Origin: Basidiobolus meristosporus CBS 931.73
Taxonomy: Eukaryota > Basidiobolomycota > Basidiobolomycetes > Basidiobolales > Basidiobolaceae
Direction of reading: 5' to 3'
DNA: 64,000 bases
Assembly: GCA_002104905.1 (NCBI GenBank)
Contig: MCFE01000043.1
Span: 124,001 to 188,000 of the forward strand
Position numbers and translations under genes: made by a program. The notes under the pieces were generated by a model, which was not told where the DNA came from, ran no database searches, and was given only the letters and a program-made list of their open reading frames with translations. Numbering within the stretch: position 1 is the stretch's first letter; the number at the start of each line of letters is the position of its first letter. Of this stretch, positions 23,701-35,439 are shown piece after piece.

Positions 23701-24160
23701 CCCCACCACAGTGTGCTGTTACATCTGACCATCAGCAAGTTAATTCTAGTGAATTTACTGATGAAGACCCACTAGAAATACCTAAACTACAGGAGCATTT
23801 AGCAAGTAAATAAATATCTCAGCTCACAGCACTCCAAGATGGTTCTGTAACCCCAACTGGTGCAACTCAGGGTGGCCAGCTACAGTACTGCACTCATCAA
23901 CCTGTACTCAAAACACTGACTACAAGTACGCTGGTAGTCAAGATGATGGTATACAAGGAAATTGTCTAGGTGTTCAAAGTAGATCACTACCAAATGCTTC
24001 AGTAGTAGTCCCTGTGAAAAAAATCCAGGAGAGGATGATGCCATTGAGTTGAATTGTTATGATTTGTTGCAATCCAAACAATTCAAGTTTTTTCTTAGCA
24101 GCCCAAATCAAACTGATGCAAACCAGTGATTACAGGATTTTTAATATAAGTAACAATTTT
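23700..24160 (+). repeat. Dispersed repeat E, partial copy E4
   Basis: It carries the first E block in decayed form (SDHQQVNSSEFTDEDPLEIP reads at about 23735-23795), continuing to CTACAAGTACGCTGGTAGTC. It is in the same orientation as E2. No open frame beyond fragments. Confidence 0.5.
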
Positions 24161-24315
24161 GAGTACTTTGGTGCTCTGGGTACTGGGTATTTTGGTAAAA
24201 ACATGCCAAGTAAATCCCAACAAGGAATATGGTCAGTATTCTCTAGGACTTGTAGGTGATGTTCTAAGCAACCAGTTGGGTAGATATTCAGGTGGAATTA
24301 CAAATCTTTACAACA
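24160..24315 (-). repeat. Truncated copia LTR fragment
   Basis: The reverse complement starts TGTTGTAAAGATTTGTAATTCC and follows the copia LTR for about 155 bp. The remainder is missing. Confidence 0.75.
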
Positions 24316-24399
24316 AAGCTTATCTCACACTTGAGTCTGAACCCCTATAAATAAACACCCTGCATATATATGCATCATCTGTAACATCAGTCAGCTATA

Positions 24400-25380
24400 A
24401 GTATCAGTATATTTTGTAGTGTGATACACTTTTATAACCATTGACATCAATGATGTCTAATCAAATACCAAATTGTACCTACCATAATAGTGGCATCCAA
24501 TTGTGCCTGCAATACAAACATTACAAGTTGGTCCAATTATCTCTGCCAACCTCATTGTGTCAAAATGTGCTATAGTGTTCAAGATTGTCCCACATAATGC
24601 CATATTGCCCAAGAGTGATCCTGCCTGCTGGTAGTTATATTATTGCACCCAATCATCCATAGAGCTCATGGATTGCGCTGTACACCCTGGCACAGTAGAA
24701 TGGAACAAGTTCAATACGTGGATGATCTTATTAGAAGCTACTAATAGCTCAAAAAAGCCCCAAAGTGACTAAATTCAGCCCATATGTGGAGTTCAATATG
24801 TCCAATCTGGGTGAGCCCTTTCACTGCTTGTGGATCAGGCTCTTCATAGGCAGATGTACTCCAATTGCTACCTTTACTCTGTCAAGGAATATTCAAGACA
24901 TACTGGCAAGTAGCAAATGGAAGACAGATAAACCAGCTGCCACCTCAATGAAGACACACCAAGATATGGTCAAACATCAGCCAAATCCATTGTCAGACTT
25001 TTGGAGATATAGTGATGAGGAGAGCATGTGGAATACATGGTTTTCACTTATTGATGTATTGGATGCAACATTAGAGTTTGTACTTTTAGATGGTCTTGGC
25101 AAATTAAACATATGGAATATGCTAGGAAGCTCCTAACAATGTGTGTGCACAATTTGGCGTTGTTTGGACAACTTTAGGAAATTTCATTTTCTTGATACCT
25201 GATATCTTGGTGAATATATTTTAGGTAAATCCTGGCAGGGTATTAGGTAAAGCTATCTATGATTTGTATGCTATGACATTGGTGACCAAGTTAGGTCAGT
25301 ATTCAGGTGTAATTATGAGATTTGCAAAAAAATCAAGAGTTGCTTGGTATCATTTGGATGCCCAGACCTCCCTTGTCAGT
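24400..25380 (+). repeat. Direct repeat R1, left copy, with copia RT and LTR relics
   Basis: It is similar over nearly 1 kb to 32790-33770. It contains a decayed copia RT end: YVDDLI-like at about 24718, then NMSNLGEPFHCLW and SRNIQDILASSKWK, matching the codons around 28920-29030 in the intact frame. An old inverted copia LTR follows at about 24991-25342. It lies just outside the left LTR of the copia array. Confidence 0.65.
24991..25342 (-). repeat. Old inverted copia LTR within R1 (left)
   Basis: Strongly mutated but colinear with the reverse complement of the copia LTR: TTTTGGAGATAT, GGTTTTCACTTA, TGGTCTTGGCA, TTTGGACAACTT and CCAAGTTAGGT in order. The same relic is at 33391-33735, so it predates the R1 duplication. 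Confidence 0.6.
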
Positions 25381-25509
25381 CTATGGTTGGCTGTTTGATG
25401 GGTATCATGCCAGAATTATGACCATATGCTCCATATTCAATGGAATACCCTAAGAGAAAAAAATCCAGAAAAGGCCAGTACAATACCGTCACATTACCAG
25501 CTGAATTCC

Positions 25510-25858
25510 TGTTGTAAAGATTTGTAATTCCACCTAAATATTCACCTAACTTAGTAACTTTAATTATTACCTTCAAATCCTAGAGAATACTGACCAAATT
25601 CCTTGTTGGGATTTACTTAAAATATTTTCACCAAAATACCAGATACCCTGAACATGAAAATTCTCTAAGTTGCCCAAACAGCCCCAAGCTTTCCATACAT
25701 GTTCTTGGGACCTTCCTTAGCCTATTCTATGTGCTAGCTATGCCAAGATCATGTAAAAGTATAAATAGTACTTTTACATTCAATAAATCATTAGGTGAGA
25801 ACCGCATAATCTACTTGTTGTCCCAATTGTTTCAAATATCTCCAAGACTCTTACAACA
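25510..25858 (+). repeat. 5' LTR of copia-A (349 bp)
   Basis: It starts TGTTGTAAAG and ends CTTACAACA, giving inverted termini TGTTGTAA/TTACAACA. An AAAAGTATAAATAG promoter-like motif lies near 25757. Confidence 0.92.
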
Positions 25859-25873
25859 GGTTATAAGCCCTGA
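25859..25873 (+). other. Primer-binding site of copia-A, matching an internal part of initiator tRNA-Met
   Basis: GGTTATAAGCCCTGA directly follows the LTR. The strand complementary to the initiator tRNA-Met at 59093-59164 reads GGTTATGAGCCCCG, so 12 of the first 13 bases agree (one G to A). Copia-type elements in insects are known to prime from an internally cleaved initiator tRNA half; the position here fits that mode. Inference from sequence only. Confidence 0.7.
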
Positions 25874-25889
25874 GCTGTCACTCTCTGCA

Positions 25890-26760
25890 ATGTTTACTAC
25901 TGCTATTACTAGAATTTTTCCCTCTGCTGAAAAGTTGGATGGATCCAACTACCAATTGTGGAAGGTGAAGATGAAGATGCTGCTACAAGAAAGAGGCATT
26001 TGGCATATTGTCATGGGAGAAGAATGCTCCCCTAAAAATGTGGGAGAGGAAGCCATGAAGTACCAGAAGAAAGAGCCAAGTGCCTTTAACTGCATTTGCC
26101 TAAATGCTAAAGACAAATTGCTCATGAGTAAAAACAGCAAAGAATGCCTGGAAGGCATTAGAAGACACCTACCAGTTGTGTTCAGCTGCTAAGAAAATGT
26201 ATCTTAGACAAAAATTCTTTACTATAAAGATGTAGCCAGGAGAAGAAATGAAAAATCTAATCAACAGAATTACCCTGCTGGTAGATGAAATGGAATCTGT
26301 AGGAGTACCAACTACTGCTGAGGGTGTGATAGTTACCATCTTGAATAGCCTGACAGACAGGTTTCAGGGCCTTGTATCAGCCCTAGAGTCCAGAACTGAA
26401 GATTTCACCTTAAATTGCATATATGGACAGCTCCAGGATGAAGAATTAAGAAAATCAAATGCCAATAAGAAGGAAGAAGAAAATGCCTTAATAAGCAAGG
26501 ATAACCAGCAAAGGAAGCACTCAAGACCCTACAAAGGCAATAGCAACCTGTTTTGCAACTACTGCAAAAGGAAAGGATACACATCTGACTGGTGTCTCAA
26601 AAAGAGAGATAATCAGCAAAAGCAGCATGAATATGGAAATGCTGCAACAACTGAAGATAGACTATTCATATCTGCACTAAATATGACCCCAAACAAGGAT
26701 TCTCAGATGTGGTACATTGACTCTGGAGCATCTCAACGCTTTGCACACCAAAAAGAATGA
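25890..26760 (+). pseudogene. copia-A gag and start of protease, frame-broken
   Basis: The gag starts at ATG 25890, where KLDGSNYQLWKVKMKMLLQ is the typical copia gag opening. The frame is lost near 26190 and resumes at about 26225-26248 (MKNLINRITLLVDEM, TILNSLTDRFQ). A zinc knuckle CNYCKRKGYTSDWC has Y where the zinc-binding H is expected (CX2CX4HX4C). The protease motif MWYIDSGASQRF is at about 26708, followed by a stop at 26758. The nucleocapsid knuckle lesion and two frame breaks make it non-functional. Confidence 0.85.
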
Positions 26761-26826
26761 TTTACTCAATATCCAGAAATTCCAATCAAGAAGGTTTCTA
26801 TAGGTGACAATAGAACACTTGATGCA

Positions 26827-27801
26827 GTGGGAGAAGGAACTATCCAAGTAAGCCTTAAAAGCAGTGAAGAATGCCATATACTGACTTTTAAAGAAGTACT
26901 CTATGTACCAGAAATGGCCAAGAACCTACTATCTGTAAGCAAGGCCACAGCAGAAGGACTCAGTTTCAGCTTTAACATTTCTGGTAGCAGGAACACTGAT
27001 CAAAATGGTGCTTATATTGCTTTGGGTATCAGAGATCAGAATCTGTATCAGTTGACTTCTATTCCATCATATCTGGAAGCTAATATAAGTAACTTAAATG
27101 AAGAAGCACCAATGCTTTGGCACAGAAGATTTGGACACACCAATTTTGATTCTTTGCACAAAATGATCAAAGATCTGCTAATTTCTGGAGTAAAAATTGA
27201 TCCCCTGGCTAATTTGGAGCACTGTGAAGCCTGCATATACAGGAAACAAGCCAAACAACTGTTCAAGAGCTCTGGTTTAATCAAAACTAAGGAAAAATTG
27301 GATTTAATTCATTCAGATCTGTATGAACCTATGCAAAATTCAACCTTAGTCATGATGAAGTATTTATTCACTATTATTGACTATTATATAAGATGCACAT
27401 GGGTCTACTTCATGGAGAGAAAGGAAGAAGCTCTGTCTAAGCTCAGGGAGTTTAAAGCCATGGTGGAGAGAGAAACTGATGAAAAAATCAAGAAAATATG
27501 CTCTGACAATGGTGGAGAATATACCTCAAAACTCTTCATCCACTTCTGCAAAATTCATGCAATAAAGCAAGAGACTACTGTACCATACTCCACACAGCAA
27601 AATGGAGTAGCAGAACAAGCTAACAGATCAATAATTGATATGGCAAGATCTATGATCCATGATCAAAAATTATCCTATGATTTTTGGGTGGAATCAGTTG
27701 CTACTGCTGTATACCTTAAAATAGGAGTTATAACAGAGTACTCTGTGATTCTACTCCATTTGGAGCATGGTATGGATACAGATCAAGTGCAGAACATCTA
27801 A
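26827..27801 (+). pseudogene. copia-A GAG-pre-integrase and integrase core
   Basis: It contains LWHRRFGHTNFDSLHKM and CEACIYRKQ (HHCC-type zinc finger of the GAG-pre-integrase region), DLIHSDLYEPM, SDNGGEYTS (catalytic D) and QQNGVAEQANRSI (catalytic E) of the DDE integrase. The frame is lost near 27720-27770, where the RT frame takes over. Copy B shows the original continuation in this region. Confidence 0.85.
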
Positions 27802-29810
27802 GAATATTTGGGTGTACAGCATATGCCAAAAAACTGGCGGAAATCAGTCAAAATTTGAGCCAAAAAGTGTAAAATGCATATTTTTGGGCTACTGCAATGA
27901 GAATAAGGCATACAGACTCTACAATACCAAAGCAAAGAAGCTGATCAAGTCCAGGGATGTGTTGTTTGATGAAAATTCAAAATTTTCACAAAAAATGACA
28001 TTGGATGATGACAAAAATTTGATCTCAAGTCCAACAATTGTCAGGATTGAAGCAGAGCAAAACAATGAAAGTTTTTTTACTCCAGAGGACTCTACAACTG
28101 TGGTTCATCTAGAATCAGTGCCCAGCAATATCCCAGAAGTGATCATTCCAGTATCAAATGCCCGGAGATCCAATTGGTCAAGAAATAGCCCAAATTACTA
28201 TATAAATGAGGGTACAAACTTAGCCTATGCCTATTCAGTCCATATTGATGAATCCCAGACTGTAAAAGAGGCCCTAAATAGCCCTCAGACAAAGTTTTGG
28301 AGATCTGAAATGACTGAGGAATATCAGGCCCTGATGGAAAATCAAACTTGGGACTTGGCCAAATTACCAATCAACCAAAAATCAATTGGATGCAGATGGG
28401 TCTTCAAGACAAAATACAAGGCTGATGGTACAATTGAAAGATACAAAGCAAGACTTGTAGCCAAAGGATACTCTCAAATAAAAGGACTTGACTATACTGA
28501 GACCTTTGCACCAGTAGCCAAGTTTAATTCCATCAGATTAATATTGGCTATTGCAGCCAAATATAAGTTTTTTATTCATCAAATGGATGTAAAAACTGCA
28601 TTTTTGAATGGAGAACTTGATGAGGACGTGTATATGGACCAGCCTGATGGGCATGTTGACCAAGATAACCCCCATTTGGTCTGCAAGCTTAAGAAGTCAC
28701 TATATGGTCTCAAACAATCACCAAGAGCCTGGAATTGCAAGATAGATTCTTATTTGGAATCTTTGAGTTTCGTAAGGAGTAATGCTGACTATAGTATATA
28801 CTATAAGCCAGATAGAGCAAATCCAGTTCTATTAGCTCTATATGTGGATGATCTTATTATATCCGCCAATAACCTAGAAACATTGGAAGAGACTAAATCC
28901 AGCCTATCTAAGGAGTTCAAGATGTCCGATCTAGGAGAACTTAGTTACTACTTAGGGATTAAGCTCTCCATAGACAGAAGTACCCAGACTATTACCCTAA
29001 GCCAATCCAAGTATATTCAAGATATACTAAAGAAGTACAAAATGGAAGACTGTAAACTGGCAGCTACCCCAATGAAGACAAACCTTAACTTGGTCAAAAC
29101 TCAACCAAATCAAGAGAGCTTGGTGCCATCTGAAAGTCCTGACTTTCCTTATCAATCTATGGTTGGCAGTCTGATGTATATCATGCTTGGAACATGTCCA
29201 GATATCTCATATTCAGTGGGAGTTGTCAGCCAACATAATCAGAATTATGGATCTGATCATATTGCAGCAGTTAAGCGGATTTTTAGATACCTAAAAGGAA
29301 CTGCTGATATCAGCTTAAGATACACTTATAAGGACTCAGAACAGGATCTTGTGGGATACTCTGATGCTGATTTGGGACAAAATTTGGAAGACAGAAGATT
29401 CACCACAGGATACACCTTTCTTTACTGTAAAGGAGCAATTTCATGGAATTCAAGAAAGCAACCAACCATAGCACTTTCTACTACAGAGGCAGAGTATATG
29501 GCAGCCTGTGAAGCTACAAAAGAAGCAATGTGGCTAAGAAAGCTCTTTACAGATTTAGGCCTATGTCAAAAAACGCCTATTACTTTATTTCAAGATAATC
29601 AAGGATGTATACAATTAGGTAGAAATCCAACTTTTCATGCTGAACCAAGCACATAGATATTAGACATCATTTCATACGTGAAGCTATAGAGAATAACCTA
29701 GTTTACTTTCCTACAGATGAAATGATTGCTGACATATTTACCAAACCATTAGCTAGAGACAAGTTTGAATATCTTAGGTCAAAATTAGGACTAGTCAGTA
29801 TGAACATTTA
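27767..29810 (+). pseudogene. copia-A reverse transcriptase and RNase H
   Basis: A 629-codon frame (to 29656) with WVFKTKYKADGTIERYKARLVAKG, FAPVAKFNSIRLIL, MDVKTAFLNGELDEDVYM, SLYGLKQSPRAW and the catalytic YVDDLII. RNase H follows with [23 protein letters not shown] and LFQDNQG. A stop at 29654 replaces the usual HTKHIDIRHHF continuation, which is still readable downstream (DIRHHFIREA, then IFTKPLARDKFEYLRSK). It is nearly complete, so RT may have been active until recently. Confidence 0.88.
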
Positions 29811-29822
29811 GCTGAGTGGGAG

Positions 29823-29880
29823 TGTTATAAAAATTCGTATTTCCACCTAAATATTCACCTAACTTAGTCACTTAGATCAC
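29823..29880 (+). repeat. Truncated 3' LTR of copia-A
   Basis: It follows the purine tract GAGTGGGAG. It starts TGTTATAAAAATTCG, runs for 58 bp to CACTTAGATCA, and is joined there to copia-B integrase sequence. The junction marks a deletion between two copia copies. Confidence 0.85.
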
Positions 29881-32340
29881 TTTTATTGATGATTATACAA
29901 GATACACATGGGTCTACTTCATGGAGAGAAAGGAAGAAGCTCTGTCTAAGTTCAGGGAGTTTAAAGCCATGGTGGAGAGAGAAACTGGTGAAAAAATCAA
30001 GAAAATACGCTCTGACAATGGTGGAGAATATACCTCAAAACTCTTCATCCACTTCTGCAAAGCTCATGGGATAAAGCAAGAGACTACTGTACCATGCTCC
30101 CCACAGCAAAATGGAGTAGCAGAATGTGCAAACAAATCAATAATTGATATGGCAAGATCTATGATCCATGATCAAAAATTATCCTATGAAATTTGGGCAG
30201 AATCAGTTGCCACTGCTGTATACCTTAAAAATATCAGTTATAACAGAACGCTTTGTGATTCTACTCCAATTGAAGCATGAGATAGGTACAGACCAAGTGC
30301 AGAACATCCAAGAATATTTGGGTGTTCAGCATATACCAAGAAACCAACTGGAAATCAGTGAAATTTTGAGCCAAAAAGTGTAAGATGCATACATTCTGGG
30401 CTACTGCAATGAGAGGAAAGCATACAGACTCTACAATACCAAAGCAAAGAAGCTAATCAAGTCCAGAGATATGTTGTTTGATGAAAATTCAAATTTTCAC
30501 AAAAAATGACATCAGATGATGACAAAAATCTGATCTTGAGTCCACCAATTGTCCGGATTGAATCAGAGCAAAACAATGAAAATTTCTTCACTACAGCAGA
30601 CTCTACAACCATGGTTTCAGCCTGAAGCAGTGCCCAGGAATATCCCAGAAGTGATCATTCCAGTATCAAATGCCCGGAGATCCAATTGGACAAGAAATAG
30701 CCCAAATTACTATATCAATGAGGGTACAAATATAGCCTATGCCTATTCAGTCCATATTGATGAGACCCAGACTGTAAAAGAGGCCCTAAATAGGCCTCAG
30801 ACAAAGTTTTGGAGATATGCATTGACTGAGGAATATCAGGCTCTATTGGAAAATCAAACTTGGGACTTGGTCAAATTACCAATCAACCAAGAATTGACTG
30901 GATGCAGATGGATCTTTAAGACAAAATACAAGGCTGATGGCACAATTGGAAAATATAAGCAAGACTTGTGGCCAAAGGATACTCCTAAACAAAAGGACTT
31001 GACTACAATGAGACCTTTGCACAGGTAGCCAAGTCTAATTCCATCAGATTAATATTGGCAATTGCGGCCAAATATAGGTTTTTTATCCATCAAATGGATA
31101 TGAAAACTGCATTTTTGAATGCAGAGCTGGATGATAATGTGTATATGAACCAGCCTGATGGGTTTGCTGGCCAAGATAATCCTCATTGGGTCTGCAAGCC
31201 TAAAGGGTTTCTATCAGTGCTTAAGCATTTAGCAAGTGACTGGAATTGCAAAACAGATTCTTATTTGAAATGCTTGAGTTGCCAAAGGAGTAATGCTGAC
31301 TATAGTATATACTATAAGCCAGATAGAGCAAATCCAGCTCTATTAGCTCTATATGTGGATGATCTTATTATAGCTGCCAATAACTTAGAAACATTGGAAG
31401 ATACTAAATCCAGCCTACTTAAGGAGTTCAAGATGTCTGATCTAGGGAACTCAGTTACTACTTAGGGATTAAGTTCTCCATAGACAGATGTATCCAGACT
31501 ATTACCCTAAGCCAATCCAAGTATATTCAAGATATACTAAAGAAGTACAAAATGAAAGACTGTAAACCAGCAGCCTACCCCAACAGAGAACAAACCTTAA
31601 CTTGATCAAAACTCAACCAAATCAAGAGAGCTTCAGTGCCATCTGAAAGCCATGACTTTCCTTATCAATCTATGAGTTGGCAGTCTGATGTATATCATGC
31701 TTGGAACATGTTCAGATATCTCATATTCAGTGGGAGCTGTCAGCCAGCATAATCAGAACTATGGATCTGATCATATTGCAGCAGTTCAAGTGGATTTCAG
31801 ATAACCTAAAAGGAACTGCTGATATCTGCTTAAGATATGCTTATAAGAATTCAGAACAGGAACTTGTGGGTTACTTTGATGCTGATTGGGGACAAAATTT
31901 GGAAGACAGGAGATCCACTACAGGATACACCTTTCTTCACCGTAAAGGAGCAATATCATGGATACTCAAAAAAGCAACCAAATGTAGCACATTCTACCAC
32001 AGAGGCAGAGTATATGGCAGCCTGTGAGGCAACAAAAGAAGCAATGTGGCTAAGGAGGCTTTTTAAAGATTTATGCTTGTGTCAAAAACACCTATTACTT
32101 TATTTCAAGATAATCAGGGATGTATACAATTAGGTAGAAATCCAGCTTTTCATGCTAGAACTAAGCACACAGATATTAGACATCATTTCATAGGTGAAGC
32201 TATAAAGAGTAGCTTAGTTAACTTGGCTTATTGTCCTACAGATGAAATTACTGCAGACATGTTTACTGAACCCTTGGCTAGAGATAGTTTGAATATCTTA
32301 GGTCAAAATTAGGACAAATAAGTATAAACATTTACTTGAG
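29881..32340 (+). pseudogene. copia-B integrase (partial), RT and RNase H, frame-broken
   Basis: It begins in the integrase core (TWVYFMERKEEALSKFREF-like, then SDNGGEYTS and QQNGVAE). It continues with PKYYINEG-equivalent spacer, NARRSNWTRNSPNYYINEG, RT with YVDDLIIAANN at about 31350, and RNase H with [12 protein letters not shown] (closer to the family consensus than copy A) and [12 protein letters not shown]. At least six frame breaks. It shows the unmutated H-T-K-H-T-D-I-R end that copy A has lost. Confidence 0.85.
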
Positions 32341-32346
32341 TGGGAG

Positions 32347-32695
32347 TGTTGTAAAAACTTGTAACTCCACCTAAATGCTCTCCTAACTTAGTTGCTTAGA
32401 TCATTACCTCCAAATCCCAGAGAATACTGACTAAAATCCTTTTTGGGATTTACTTGGAATATTTTCACTAAAAAATCAGGTACCCAGAATATGATAATTG
32501 TCACAGTTGTCCAACCAGCCTCAACCTTTGCACATATGCTCTTGGGACCTTCCTAAACCTATTCAGCGTGTTTATTATGCCAAGATCATGTAAAAGTATA
32601 AATACTACTTTTACATTCAATATATCATTAAGTGAGATCCACACAATCTACTTGTTCTCCCAGTCACTTCCAATATCTCCAAGACTCTTACAACA
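32347..32695 (+). repeat. 3' LTR of copia-B (349 bp)
   Basis: It follows the purine tract GAGTGGGAG at 32338-32346, starts TGTTGTAAAAACTTG and ends CTTACAACA. Same length as the left LTR of the array. Confidence 0.92.
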
Positions 32696-32789
32696 GCTTA
32701 TTGGCCACTGAGTCAATTGGCAGCTCACAGCTTCACAATGCTTTTGGACTAATCAACCACTGTTATATCACTTAATCAGAATGATGGTA

Positions 32790-33770
32790 ACCGAAATGAT
32801 AAATATCAGTATAATGTGTAGTGTGATAAGCTTTCACAACCATTAACATTAAAGACAAATGTCCAAATACCTGATTGTACCTACCATCATAGTGGTATCC
32901 AATTGTGCCTGCAATACAAACTTTACAAGTTGGTCCAATCATCTGTGCCAACCTCATTGTATCAGAATGTGCTATAGTGTGCAAGATTGTCCCACATAGT
33001 GCCATATTGCCCAAAAGCAATCCTGCCTGCTGGTAGCTATATTATTGCACCCAATCATCCATAGAGTTCATGGATTGTGCTGTACACCCTGGCACAGTAG
33101 AATGGAACAAGTTCAATACATGGATGATCTTATAAGAAGCAACTAATAGCCCAAAAAAGCCCCAAAGTGACTAAATTCAGCCCATATGTGGAGTTCAATA
33201 TGTCCAATATGGGTGAGCTCTTTCACTGCTTGAGGATAAGGCTCTTCATAGACAGAGGTACTCAGATTGTTACCTTTACTCTGTCCAGGAAAACTCAAGG
33301 CATACTGGAAGGTAGCAAATGGAAGACTGTACACCAGCTGCCACCTCAGTGAAGACACACCAAGATGTGGTCAAACATCAGCCAAATCCATTGTCAGACT
33401 TTTGGAGATATCCAAAGTGATTGGAACATATGGTTTTCACTTACCAATATATTGAATGCAACAGTAGTATTTATACTTTTAGATGGTCTTGGCAAGATAA
33501 ACACATGCTATATGCTAGGAAGCTCCCAAGAATGTGTGCGCACAACTTGGGGTTGTTTGCACAACTTTAGGAAATTTCATGTTCTTGATACCTGATGTCT
33601 TGGTGAAAATATTTCAAGTAAATCATAGCAGGGTATTAGGTAGAATTCTCTATGATTTGTAAGCTATGACCTTGGTGACCAAGTTAGGTCAGTGTTCAGG
33701 TGTAATTATGAAATTTACAACAAAATCAAGAGTTGCTTTGTATCATTTGAATGCCCAGACCTCCCTTGTC
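32790..33770 (+). repeat. Direct repeat R1, right copy
   Basis: It matches 24400-25380, including the copia RT relic (about 33100-33390) and the inverted LTR relic (about 33391-33735). Similarity ends at CCCAGACCTCCCTTGTC in both copies. The right edge is also the boundary between CpG-poor repeats and the CpG-rich gene island. Confidence 0.65.
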
Positions 33771-33784
33771 CTATCATATGACCA

Positions 33785-34737
33785 TCAAAGGAGCATCTGG
33801 CCGGAGTTCACTGCTGTGGCTCACTTGGCCAATCCATACCTACCAGTAAGCGGGGGGAGGGGGGGTTCCACCTAGATCCAAGTGTTGGGGAAGACCAGAT
33901 CACTGTGGTACCCCCTTCCAGTTGGGTTTGGACAGGGAACACGTACCACTAGTCACCATATAGCAGCTTCATGGCAATTGGTGCGTGCTGTGTATTGATG
34001 AGCGAGTGACCAACATGAAAATCTACCATAGGGAGGGAGGAGGGCGACCGGACAAAGCACTGATCGCTCTCATGGGATGGTGTGAGCATCGCCACGGCAT
34101 GGGTACATCCATGTAGATCCAACATTGCCAGCCTCCCCCTAAAACCCGGTGGCTTGGCTCCATGGTAAGATTCAAGTCTCATCAACCATCTTCACGGCCA
34201 GTGGTGGGCCAGGTAGTTTGGATACGGAAGCGGTCATGGCATCTTGGGTCATCCAGGTGAGGGTACACACCGCAAGTACCAAGCTGTGACCACATTCGGT
34301 GGACTCGGTTGGGCGTCAACACAATTGAGGCGACGTGCAGCGTTCCAAACCCAATTTGGATCCCCACCCAACCAGGTAGGAACTTGTCTGGGGGGGTAGA
34401 TTGTAGCCCAGGGGGGGGGAATGATTGGCTGAAGGGGAAAATTCACGAGCCACCAAACCCATCCCGGACAGAGCGGGTAGCGTGCAGTGGTGGCGAACAT
34501 GGGTGAAGGATGAGATGATCCGGTGACGCGATGATGGTGGCATCCTAGAGTAACCACCACGGTGATGGCGAGATTGACCGGGCAAGTGGGGTGATTGGTC
34601 CACCAGCTTCACACTCACCGCACGTTATTTTTACCATCTGTCGGATGGGAGCGACCATCCACTGGCCAGGTTTGACCCTTGGTATGCATACGTAACAATG
34701 GCGAGGGGGAGAGAATGCAGTGGATGGTGGGCCAGAG
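33785..34737. other. CpG-rich intergenic region upstream of the quinone oxidoreductase gene
   Basis: Base composition changes abruptly here from AT-rich to GC-rich. Several overlapping frames of about 100 codons exist on both strands. None has a recognisable motif, a good start context or splice pattern, and I do not call a gene. Confidence 0.5.
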
Positions 34738-34744
34738 TATAAAA
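34738..34744 (+). promoter_or_regulatory. TATA box of the quinone oxidoreductase gene
   Basis: TATAAAA lies 84 bases before the ATG at 34828, at a usual distance for a TATA-driven fungal gene. Confidence 0.6.
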
Positions 34745-34827
34745 TCCCTCCCGACATTCCCGACATGGGACTTCGTATCCAATCCTCGATCCTCGACCCA
34801 CTTCCCTCAATCCCACTTCCCTTCACC

Positions 34828-35439
34828 ATGGTCAAGATCTACATCATCATCCACACCGTTTACCACCACATCTACCAACTCGCCCTTGCCATCAAGGAAG
34901 GCGTCGAGAAGGTTCCCGGCGTGGAGGTCTCCCTCTTCCAGGTCCCCGAAACCCTATCGGAGGAGGTGTTGGCCAAGATGCACGCCCCACCCAAGCCGGA
35001 CATTCCGGTGATCACCCCGGCGCAGTTGGAGGAAGCGGACGGCTTCATCTTCGGCATCCCCACCAGATACGGCACCCAGCCAGGTCAGTGGAGAGCATTC
35101 TGGGACGCGACCGGCTCCCTGTGGGCCCGTGGCGCTTTGGCCAAGAAGTTCGCCACCACCTTCTTCTCCACCGCGTCCCAACACGGCGGACAGGAGACCA
35201 CCGCATTGACCTCGCTGACCACCTTGGCCCATCACGGAATCATCTACGTTCCCCTTGGCTACACCTCGCCCCATCTCACTGACAACAGCGAGGTGCTCGG
35301 GGGCAGCGCGTACGGCGCGGGCACCATCGCCGGTGGAGACGGCTCTCGCAAACCATCCGCCAAGGAGTTGGAGGTGGCCAACCACCAAGGGGAGTACTTT
35401 GCCAAGATTGTCCAGCAGTATGTCCGCGGTGCCCAGTAA
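34828..35439 (+). CDS. WrbA-type NAD(P)H:quinone oxidoreductase (flavodoxin-like)
   Basis: The product is 203 residues, intronless, matching the family length of about 200. Members bind FMN and reduce quinones by two electrons, limiting redox cycling in the cytosol; fungal relatives include Pst2/Ycp4 and the Alt a 7-type allergens. The start is MVKIYIIIHTVYHH, the first beta strand and FMN-phosphate loop. The middle has GFIFGIPTRYG, WDATGSLW and FFSTASQHGGQETT, all family hallmarks around FMN. I chose the ATG at 34828 (context CACCATGG) because the family starts here; the open frame extends further upstream without similarity. An AATAAA lies at 35556-35561. Codon use is strongly C-ending, suggesting high expression. 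Confidence 0.93.
   Translation: MVKIYIIIHTVYHHIYQLALAIKEGVEKVPGVEVSLFQVPETLSEEVLAKMHAPPKPDIPVITPAQLEEADGFIFGIPTRYGTQPGQWRAFWDATGSLWARGALAKKFATTFFSTASQHGGQETTALTSLTTLAHHGIIYVPLGYTSPHLTDNSEVLGGSAYGAGTIAGGDGSRKPSAKELEVANHQGEYFAKIVQQYVRGAQ

Larger units (their letters stand above)
25510..32695 (+). mobile_element. Chimeric Ty1/copia array: element A joined to 5'-truncated element B
   Basis: Order: complete 5' LTR, gag-protease-integrase-RT-RNase H (A), 58 bp of A's 3' LTR, abrupt junction at about 29880 into the integrase of a second copy (B), B's RT-RNase H, complete 3' LTR. Integrase before RT places it in Ty1/copia (Pseudoviridae). The outer flanks (ATTCC and GCTTA) do not form a target duplication, as expected if two insertions were fused by deletion. 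Both copies are frame-broken. Confidence 0.9.

Noticed and set aside
34720-34827. Upstream in-frame extension of the quinone oxidoreductase
   Set aside because: It overlaps the TATA box and has no family similarity; the ATG at 34828 has a good context and gives the family N terminus.
34249-34835. Overlapping minus-strand frames of about 100 codons upstream of the quinone oxidoreductase
   Set aside because: No motif, no start context, no splice pattern, and mutually overlapping; treated as chance frames in GC-rich DNA.
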